NCBI GenBank assembly: GCA_902702965.1
Contig: CACRXP010000087.1
Span: forward strand, 593,017 to 657,016
DNA from: Spirometra erinaceieuropaei
Lineage: Eukaryota > Platyhelminthes > Cestoda > Diphyllobothriidea > Diphyllobothriidae
DNA: 64,000 nt
Direction of reading: 5' to 3'
Shown: in pieces, positions 1 to 9,700 of the stretch
Numbering within the stretch: the first letter of the stretch is position 1
How the letters are laid out: the number at the start of each line of letters is the position of its first letter
Program-made: the position numbers and the translations under genes
Notes under the pieces: model-generated
Told to the model about the DNA's origin: nothing
Databases searched by the model: none
What the model saw: the letters and a program-made list of their open reading frames with translations, nothing else

Positions 1-4
1 CTCG

Positions 5-1002
5 TACAGTAGGTGGGCTAACTCATGTAATGTCAACCGAAATTCCGAAATGCGTTTTCGTTTCGGAAAGATTAATTACGCAGGGTTGTAAAATTAATCA
101 TCAGGAGGCATAATTTCATAATAATTTAGTTACCTCAGGATGCCGGCTTTTGAACGAACTTCTTTCCGGCTGTGTGCATAAACCAACCACACTGTAAAAA
201 ATGGCTACTTAAGAAGCATGCATTTTTTCATTGAGTTTCGGCGTCCTTATAAATTCAATTATATTTCATGGAAAACATGCATAAAATATTCATTCTTTTG
301 CTCGTTCGGTAGAAAATTACGTCTTCTTTCAACTTTATACTCAAAAGAAGGGTATTATTCAGTTTTCAAAAAGTTTCTATTTAAGATTTTTTGATACCGT
401 AAAATGGCCGTTCATAAAACGTCATGTCTGTGCATGTGCCAATGTGGCTCATAAAGTTAACAATATGGCTCAAATCTACTGCCAAATTTTATGAACCCCC
501 ATATCGTCTCCTCTTAATACCGTAGAGTCATGTATGATTTTCCGTGCACGGAAAATATACAGTTTGTAGTTTGGAAACCCTGAATGCAAGTGTAACGGCT
601 GGTCGGGTTCAAAATTATTCGGGAATTGGAAAAGTTTTTTGAAAACCGAATTATACCCCCTCCCTTGAGTAGAAAATTGGAAGAGTACGTGAGTTCCCAC
701 CAAATGAGTAAAAGAAAGAACATTTTCGTGCATGTTTTCCAGGAAATATAATTGAATTTGTAAGGGCATCAAAACTCAATGAAAAATGCATGCTACTTAA
801 GTAGCCATTTTTTTACAGAGTGTGGTTTATCCACGCAGCCGAAAAGAAGTGCGTTCAAAAGCCGGCATCCTGAGGTAACTGAAGCATTATGAAATCATGC
901 CTCATGATGATTACTTTTACAACCCTACTTAATTAATCTTTCTGAAACGTAAACGTATTTCGGAATTTCTGTTGACGTTTCATGAGTTGCCCACCTACTG
1001 TA
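5..1002. repeat. Large inverted-repeat element (arms about 380 bp)
   Basis: Positions 5-385 and about 610-1002 are inverted copies of each other, separated by about 225 bp. The outer ends read TACAGTAGGTGGG on the left and CCCACCTACTGTA on the right. Further shared blocks include GATGCCGGCTTTTGAACG and a block around AATTCAATTATATTTC. Identity is clear but not perfect, so the element is old. Short open frames inside it follow the repeat and show no coding signal of their own. A related, more decayed copy lies at 40010-40925. Confidence 0.8.
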
Positions 1003-1125
1003 GCTCAGGTGGCTAGTGTCGGCTGTACTTAGGCCTTCCGCCTAGTTGTCGTGGACTCGAAGCCTTACCGAGATCGCCAAGATTTTAACAGCTGGGCCAA
1101 AGTGAATTATTCGAAATCTAAGTTC
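999..1125 (+). repeat. Serine-tRNA-like SINE, copy 1 (decayed)
   Basis: This starts at the right end of the inverted repeat, with TGTAGCTCAGGTGG as the A-box region. GGACTCGAAGCC stands where the B box should be, and the tail GGGCCAAAGTGAATTATTC is shared with the copies at 8388 and 43106. The tRNA 5' strand is missing and the B box is mutated, so it is not a functional tRNA. Confidence 0.6.
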
Positions 1126-1299
1126 AGCGAATATTCCCATGTTGCAATTGAAAAGTCAAATTGGCGAACACGTGTTTTCAGTAACTCTTCATCAGGCCAA
1201 AACGTTACATTGAAGTTTAAGTTATGCGAACTACATAACTTATAAATGATTCGGGGACAATTAACATCGATCGTTCCCACGCCACTCGCATGAAGAGGC

Positions 1300-1745
1300 G
1301 TGCTATGGCGTGGTCGGCGTGTCGTGGTAATTGGGTTCATGGGGCGAGGAGGAGGGGGGGCATAGGCTGTGAGTGCGTCCTGTACCTTGTGCACCCACCC
1401 TGGCATCAGGAGGTTGGAGCGACGTTGGGGTCGGCGTCGGCCACGGAAGACAGAGCGCCTGTGTCAGAGTCTTCTGACAGCATAGCACTGGATTGGCTAG
1501 CCGTATAGCCACTGCCTCAGCTGTAGCTAGCACCCGTTGGCGTAGGCCTTTGGAGAAGCCTGCTGGTGTCCGGTAGACAATCTGAAAGGCTTCTTTGGCA
1601 TCGACTCGGTGATTCGTATCGACAAGATGTGCGAGAATAGAACTCGAGATCGATTTCTTCTCACCTTTGCCTAGCCAGGCCGGTATGTGTTCACGTACTC
1701 TCTTTTCCAAACGCCTCGTTGTACGGCCGATGTAGCCTGCCTAAA
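1300..1745 (-). pseudogene. Penelope-like element, GIY-YIG endonuclease fragment (family 1)
   Basis: A minus-strand frame starts near 1745 with AGYIGRTTRRLEKRVREH, which carries the YIG half of a GIY-YIG nuclease and its conserved arginine region. It continues through SSSILAHLVDTNHRVD and LRQRVLATAEAVAIRLANP, the usual C-terminal endonuclease region of Penelope-like retroelements. The frame stays open to about 1303, but the reverse transcriptase part is absent, so this is a 5'-truncated dead copy. Family assignment rests on motif recognition. It differs clearly from the second Penelope-like copy at 44250-45260. Confidence 0.75.
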
Positions 1746-1929
1746 CGCTTACTAAATCGCAGTCAGGCAAACGGAGATGAGACCGCGCGCAGTGGCTGAC
1801 GTGCTATATAGTCCTAGTCCGAACGTGTCACACAAGCGCCGATCCCAACGCCCGCTTTACCAAACTGCATTAAAACCTGATCTCACTTAAGCCAGGAATG
1901 CCAAAAAGTCACGTACAGAAGGTACTGTA

Positions 1930-2590
1930 GTCTGATGCTTAGATGAGAGGACAGTGTTGTTGTGTCAGTCGGTCGCACACTCGTCTCACGCATCGGCCTG
2001 GTCGGTCACTTGTAAATCCACCGCACTGTGACTGGCGCACAAGTGTCAGAAGCCCTCACATACACTCACCACATCCGCTTCCACTGTCCGCACTGTCTAC
2101 GCAAAACGGCGGAATTCACTGCGATATCGACATGTCAGGCATGCGTTGCACGCCAAAAAACTCACTCATCCCCAATCTTACCAACTCCCATCCATCGGTG
2201 CGACTAACACTAGCAGCACTACAACGGCTACCGGTTTAACATCCCTCAACCTATCCTGGCCATATTGTCACCGCACGTGCACATTACGCATCGGCCTGGT
2301 GGGTCGGTTGCGACTTCATCATACAGGGACCGGCAAACCGGTGTCTGGAACACCAGCACACATCAGACGTCATCGCCTCAATTGCCCACATTGTCCCCGA
2401 ACAGTCGCCATCGCATGGGCCTATTCGGTCCCATGCGCGCTTATGAAAATTCAGTAAATCAGCGTACACATGACCCCATCACCAAACATTCTCCTATCAA
2501 CACATGCACCCCACATGAACACCTACAACATCCTAAAATGCAGACACCTCTCACCTAAGTGAGAAGTGTGTTATTCAGTCCCCTTCTCCA
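1930..2590 (+). pseudogene. RTE-type retroelement C-terminal zinc-finger tail
   Basis: The frame at 2146-2457 contains RIGLVGRLRLHHTGTGKPV followed by LNCPHCPRT. These are the paired C2H2-like fingers found at the C-terminus of flatworm RTE-type endonuclease/reverse transcriptases. A frameshift near 2400 moves the continuation, RHRMGLFGPMR, into the next frame. A weaker finger-like repeat lies at 1943-2100. No endonuclease or reverse transcriptase precedes it, so only the 3' end is present. The downstream text ACCTCTCACCTAAGTGAGAA recurs at about 11240 and, inverted, near 54460. Confidence 0.7.
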
Positions 2591-3792
2591 TGTGGTTCAT
2601 CTGCTGCTGTCGCAGTCCACGCCGGATAACAAGACGACAGAGAACAATTAGATTAGCAGCTACTAGGTTTTGCACGATATTTTTTACAATAAAATCTTAT
2701 TTTAAAAAAACATTTACAAGACTTCCGCGTAAAGTATTTGCCGTGGCATACGACGGAAGGGGGGGGGTTGGTGAACTGAAAGCTGTTGTAGGATCTACAT
2801 GGCGGAGACTGGGGGAAAACAACCGTCGTACATGGTGGATGCCAGACCTGGCGCTGCTGCTATATGGCGCACCGTATCGCAACTTTTCGCCATCGCCTCC
2901 ATAGCGACCAAATGGACAAAACCCGCGCCTAGTCAGGACTTTTCTGCAGCAGTTCGCTGTCGCCTCCATACGGAATTTCTACCAGGGTAGACAATACTTC
3001 TCGTCGCTCTCTTCGGCCAGAATCTGCAGTTCGCAGGCATAGAGATCATCAGCAATTTCGTCAGTCTCCGCGATAAAATAGCAGAGAACTAGCGACTCAA
3101 TGAATTTACTATAGGAATTTTAAAAAAACAGAACCGAACGTACTTCATGACTAATTCGTGAGTTGTGACCCCTTTGGCAAAACTATAACCGCCGAATGTC
3201 AACAGTCATAAGCCCAAGTACCTCCCTGATAGAAGGACTGTCCGAAAATTCTACTCCTTACATTCCTATATCGGATATGTGGTCTTAACAGGAGCTGGAT
3301 ATTGCACAGTAGCGATTGCTTTGGTCCTAAGAGGTCACAGAACTCGCTGTCGGGCACGAGTCAGGCATTACGTATCTGCAGGCTTTCCATGCGAACTGAC
3401 ATGCGTATTTCTTGAAAGTAATGCTTAAAATAACCAAACAGTTGATAAACGGCCATACATAACCTAAGCGATGACTTTTCTGAAGGCGAATACCCCGTAC
3501 TAAGGAAATCCTATTCAGAAAAAACGTCCTGTCGGGGGTCTTTTTTATAAAACAATGCACCTTATATTAGGAGGGCAAAAGTAGAAGGCTCACTGCTTAA
3601 GAAGTGATTCTTCAGGGTGAAATTGTCACTACTGGTTGACATTATTTGATTAGAAAGCTAGCACGCCGCTGGTTACAAAGTCTACATCCCACGCCCAGTG
3701 AAGAGTGTCACACATTACCGCGCATATTGTAGTCGAAGGCAAGGCGGGGAAGGGGGCAAATATTAAAGTGCATTAAATTAAAAGTGAACTAC

Positions 3793-6700
3793 CATTGATG
3801 ACGGGAGGCATTGATAGGACTGTGCCCTTCGAATCCAGGATGACGGGGTACTTGGGCTCGCCTTTCAACAGCGCAATGTAGGGCTTGAGGTGAGATTCTT
3901 TCTGAAGGGGAGGGAAGTTAAAATCAGATCAAGTGATGAACAAATTAACGCTTCCATGCTGTAAAACAAGCTGCATCCACTGGCGTGACAAAGAGATCTG
4001 CCTCGTCGATGCGGTGCAAGTAGCAGCGTAATAGGACGTGAAGTTTAAAGAAAAATCGGCGCTATTGCCGCCACGACCCCCACCAACAACATTGACGCCG
4101 CAAAAGTCAGGCTCCTCCCTCTGAAGAAAATCGAACTATCACGTGCATGAGTACGACAGGGCACTTCAATCTCACTAGTGTCACTTTTTGACTGGCACCA
4201 ACTTGCCTTGTTCACAAGCAAATTGAAACTTCTAGAAACCGAAAGCTACCCCCTTTTTGAAGCAAAAAATAGAAAGCATAATTTACTACAAAATAACTAC
4301 AAGAAATTATGTTCCTGTGTATGCTTTCCATAAAATATATTTGGACTTTCGGATCATGCTGCATGATCATCAATATTACAATCCGACCCAAGCAATTCTT
4401 TCCAACCGAGACCATATTCCAGAAGTTCAGCTAGCACTTCAGGGGCTATGACACCCACTGTAACTGGTAAGGAGCTTATATGACATTGTGAGGGTTTTAT
4501 GCACAGTGAGCAAGGTGCTGTCGGTAACGCGGCGAGGAGGCAAACTAGAAAGCGGCATAAGAAGAGGCACTTACGCACGCTAGGGCTGAGCAGTCGGCCC
4601 TGTCCAGCCTGAAAGATAACGGCATAACCCAATTCCTGTCGGGTAGTTAGTTTGGTACTAAACCGACCACTCAAAACCCGCAGCCGAATGGTGGGCATTT
4701 TTATTCGCAGAATGAAAGCCTGTCATTTTAGTGGCCAGAATAGGCGACAAGGTTGCTCCTAAAACGGGTCACGCGGTAGATGTGCTGGATCAATACCGGA
4801 GGGGGGGGGGGTACATTGGAGTCCGGCAGAAGTCGTCGAGGATGTGCACCCGTAAAAAAAATACCAAAATTTGGTTGTAGTGACGGACCTAGTTGCAGGC
4901 TCACAGCGTGTCAGTTGGGATCCCTGCCGTCCCTCTATTTTTGTTGTGGTATAAGACCCTGGTTAATGTACGTGGCGGACCGGGGGGTGTAGTGGTAAGC
5001 CTTGTTGCTAGTTCACACACCTGCGTTCTCTTCCGCCTTCGGTCTTTTTGACGCTGTCTTGGCACTGGATCCAGGTGGGGGAAGAGAGGGTGAGGAAGAC
5101 GCTGCGCATGCCTGCCACCACTTTAAACTAGCTCAAGCCCAAGTCACCCTGCTGTGGAGCACACGGTGGACATCATCGACAACGACGGTCAAACTGCCGT
5201 CCAGGGGTCGTTAGAGTAGACTACGACAGAAGAGTTCTGCGCCATCAACAGGAAACCGGTTCGAACAACCGACCTCACCACAACGTGAAAATTAATGAAT
5301 ACTCCGATTTACAGGGTGAGAAAACGACTCTCACGCTAGGCTTTCATCGTCCGCCAGGCATCTGCCAAAAGCCCAAGGCAGCGAAGAAACAAAAAAGACC
5401 AGCTCATGACCAACTAGCATGGCATTTCTGCCTGACGAACCCCTTGTCAACACGTTAAAATTAGTGAATACTCCGATTTACAGGGTGAGAAAACCGTAGT
5501 CTGAACGACTCTCACGCTAGGCTTTCATCGTCCGCCAAGCATCTGCCAAAAACCCGAGGCAGCGAAGAAACAAAAAATAGGCCAGCTCATGACCAACCAG
5601 CATGGCATTTCTGCCCGATGAACCCCTTACCCTTCTCAAAGTATCACCCTGAAAGTCTCAACTTTGCCAACCTTACACCGCGAAAGTCTTAAACGTCCAA
5701 CATGGAGGGTGGTAACTTTAACCTGCCTCGCTCCTAACGTCTTTCTAATTGCAGTAATTTCTTGGTTTTTTATGGTGCATTTATCGAAACCATGCTGAAA
5801 ATTAGTATTCGGTCTACGAGGTAGAATCTCTTATGACAGCTTTCAAGGGTCTTCTCATTTAAAATTATGACAGGTGGGCGCTCACCGATCAGATTACGGA
5901 ACGTTCTCGTTCCGTTGTGCCTTGGGGCTCACACTAGAACCCTCGCAGGCAGTCGCACAGCGAATAATAGCATGAGCCTCGAGGCACAACGGAACGAGCA
6001 TGTTCCGTAACCTGATCGGTGAGCGCCCATCTGTCCTAATTGATACTCCCGATCGCAACCGACAGGACAACGGGCCCGTGGCTCAATGGTAGAGCGTCAA
6101 ACTCCATGACCAAAGATCTCTTGTTCGAATCCCAAGTGACTCACACTTGAGGTTGGGTATGACTGGCTGATGACGGCTAATAAGCCAGAAATGGCCATTC
6201 CGGTCTCCCTTGTCTTTGTCGGTACCACCTGATTTACATCATTCTACTAGTCGCTGTGCGACTGCCTGCGAGGGTTCTAGTATGAGCCCCAAGGCACAAC
6301 GGAACGAGCATGTTCCGTAACCTGATCGGTGAGCGCCCATCTGTCCTAATTGATATTCCCAATCGCAACCGACAGGACAACGGGCCCGTGGCTCAATGGT
6401 AGAGTGTCAAACTCCATGACCAAAGATCTCTTGTTCGAATCCCAAGTGACTCACACTTGAGGTTGGGTATGACTGGTTGATGACAGCTAATAAGCCAGAA
6501 ATGGCCATTCCGGTCTCCCTTGTCTTTGTCGGTACCATCTCATATCTAAAATTCCTTGAAAATAATTCATTGCTAGCGTAAAGCGTTATCACAAAATTAA
6601 GTTGCATGAGGTAATACTAACCGAGTAGAGTTCAGTCATCTCAGTAGCCGTGAAGGCTTGCGTCTGATTAAGAGGCCGGAACCGTATCTTCGAGGGGGGC

Positions 6701-9700
6701 TGGGCATCGTAGACGAATGGTGGTCGAAGAGTGTCAAGATCATGCGTTCCAATTGCCACGATACTTCGTTTACTATCAAACGACGTTATCATGTTAGACA
6801 GGTAACCAGAAACCAGTGAGTCATAACACGGTAGGCGACTCAAATGTGTTCGTTCAAAGATATACACATTCATTTTCATATTCATTTTTGTTTGATATGA
6901 AGGTAAATTGAGCGGTATTAGGAACAGAACATCAAGCGGTATAGGCAGATACATCCTCGTAAAAAGGAGCAGTAAACCACAATATGTGACTTAACTCCAG
7001 AAACGAGATGACAGAGATCTGCACTATCATTTCGGGGCATCTTAACTGTCGCGTACTTTACTCGTTAGGCTATCGCCTTCCGAAAGAAGTCTTTCCCTGG
7101 CACAAAATATTTCTGAACGATCTTGTGAATGAAAAAAATCATAAATCTGAGCAAAAATAAACGTCGCCTTATAATGACACAATTTCTTATGTTAATCGCT
7201 CTCTAGCACCACATATGTGCATTAGTGTTTTTCTACCAGAGGATATTAGCCTAAACGGGGGGGGGGGGATTTATCCGTACAATCCTTGCCCACTTGAAAA
7301 TCTATTATTTGGTCCGCGTAAGTTAGCCAAGGTAGGATGCGAATAAGCAGACTATTTAGAGGGAAACACAACTTTAAAAATCCCGATTTGTACGAAAACG
7401 GTGATAACGCCTACAGGCGATCTTCTGTTTTGACCTATCCCTATTTTCGGGAAATATTCAAACATCCTGCAAGTAACTGCAAAACGGTCCGCCATAAAAC
7501 AGTCGGCTTAACTTTCTAGCACAATTTGTGGCATTTTTGTGCGCTCTAAATTTTGCTCATACGTAACAGCATCAGCAGTTCCGATAAGATTTTAGTGTTT
7601 GCATGGTCACTCTCTGGTACATTCATGACCCTCGAACGGAGCCTACATGTAAACGAACATAAAGAAAAATTATCGGCATCTTTCAGGAAAGTGCACAGGC
7701 GCGCCAAGCGTTCCGATACCTTCCCCGACTTTACTTCGGAATAAAAGGAGAAGACGTGTGCATTCATCAGTTAAATACCCCCCTCCCCCCAAAGATAACT
7801 TACTAGAGGTTATTCTAATAACCAATAGTATACTCGTCACATGCCCTAGTTGTGGAAGTCTATTCTTCGAAGGTCAGGTTTCATTGCTTGGGTGAGTTTA
7901 GAAATATGGCTAAAACCGCTATCTGCGTAAAAAAGACAACCCGAAGACTCACTGCTTAGGTAAGTGCTTTCAAGTGCCCTATTTTGAAGGTTTTAGTAGA
8001 TGAGAACCACAGAACCTATCTCCGTCGCTTAACTAACACAGAAGGTTTACGTCTAAAATGTTCTCTTGATACACAGAGAATGACATGTTCATGACTGCGT
8101 TCGATAATTCGGTTTCAATTTCCAGGTCACTGGCCGACCACCCGGCGTGAGACCGTTTGAAGACCTTTATCCCAGTGACCTCCATATCTGCAAAGTCTGG
8201 TGAAATCCTCTCTTTCTTAGTCAATCACACACCACGAATTGCATGGGATTTTTAAAAACCATTGTGGAACACGCAACTAAACGTTAGCCAATGTAGTGGC
8301 CGCCATACTTCTAATAAAATAATTCTAGAGGATATTGACCGCGACCATTATAAATCAGATTTGGTGGATTCCAGACGTTGCAGTAGGTTGGGCGGGTAAC
8401 TTGCCCCAAATGTGATTGAACTCGCGTCGGCCGGCGGGGCCTCGTAGCTCAGATGGTTAGAGTGTTGGCTGTACTAAAGCCTCCCTTTGCTGTCGTGGGT
8501 TCGAATCCCACCGAGGCACCGAGTTTTTTGCAGTTGGGTCAAAGTGAATTATAAAATGCTTTCTATAAACTCTATCTTACATATGCCGTTTTATTTGCTT
8601 GGTTGTTTCCATGCACAGCTCCTATGTACTTCTACAAATTGACTTTATGCAGCTGACATAAAGTTCCACTCTTCTAAAGAAACTTGTTACTCCTAAACAA
8701 CATAAGATACATAAAATACACCTTTTGTGTTTTCACTTAGTTGGAAGTCATTTATGGTTAACGGATGGGGGGGGTGTTGGTCGATGCGTTTGTGTCGGTT
8801 TCCGATTGAGTAGGGATTCTTCGTGCATGTAAGCACATTTAATTATTTGGGTTATTTACTGTACAAGTGCTTGGCTGTCCCAAAAAGACCGACAACTGGT
8901 CTTTGCAAATGCCTGCAATTAAGTAGATGACTCAGAATGGGAAACGTAAAAGTCGTGAGAGCCGACTGAAAGGCTGCATGCACAAGTCTGGCATTGACGG
9001 TAATGCTAAGCGTTTTGCGTCAATAAGTAAATAACGCAGGAAGTGTGTCAAATCACTACTGCATGAGATCTCATGCACCAAGGCGCAAAAAATAACATCT
9101 ACACGACAACAGCGAATCGTGTATTAATAAGGCAGTTCGTCTGCCGTCGAATGTCAAGAAATAAGGATCAGTTTCTACACTACCATAGTGGATGCCACTA
9201 CATAGGCCTTGACAACGTGAACCGAGGCAGCCACTCAAAATGGGGAGGATCACGACTACTTGAAGCATTTTGTCCCCGGTACGAAGCTGAAGTAGGCAAG
9301 AACGGCAGGATTTATTGGCACCAAAAAATTTCGCGACTGCTCTTCAGCTGCTTCCTGTCGCTTCATAAGAGGGATAACGAGTGAGTGTATTGTTCTCACT
9401 CGTTATCCCTCTTACGAAGCGACAGGAAGCAGCTGAAGAGCAGTCGCGAAATTTTTTGGTGCCAATAAATCCTGCCGATCACGACTACGGTTAAACACCA
9501 GCAATATGTCATGGTGGTACACGTGGCAGACAACGGATCCACGCCAGAGACCTTAGTGATGACCAATGGAATGAAGCAAGGTCGCGTCCTCGACACAACC
9601 TTCTTCAATCTCATGTTGTTCACAACGTAGGCTGACGCCTGCAAGGGGGATCGACCAGCAATCGACATGAACTATCGAACTGACAGACAACTGATAGAAG

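Noticed and set aside
476..772. 98-codon minus-strand frame in the inverted repeat, with a look-alike at 40176
   Set aside because: The similarity follows the DNA repeat. Frames differ between copies and the frame at 40176 contains no shared start or end, so it is a by-product of the repeat.
8439..8518. Functional nuclear tRNA-Ser gene
   Set aside because: The same head, body and tail recur at 43106 and 999, the acceptor stem has only six pairs, and there is no pol III T-run terminator right after the tRNA-like part.
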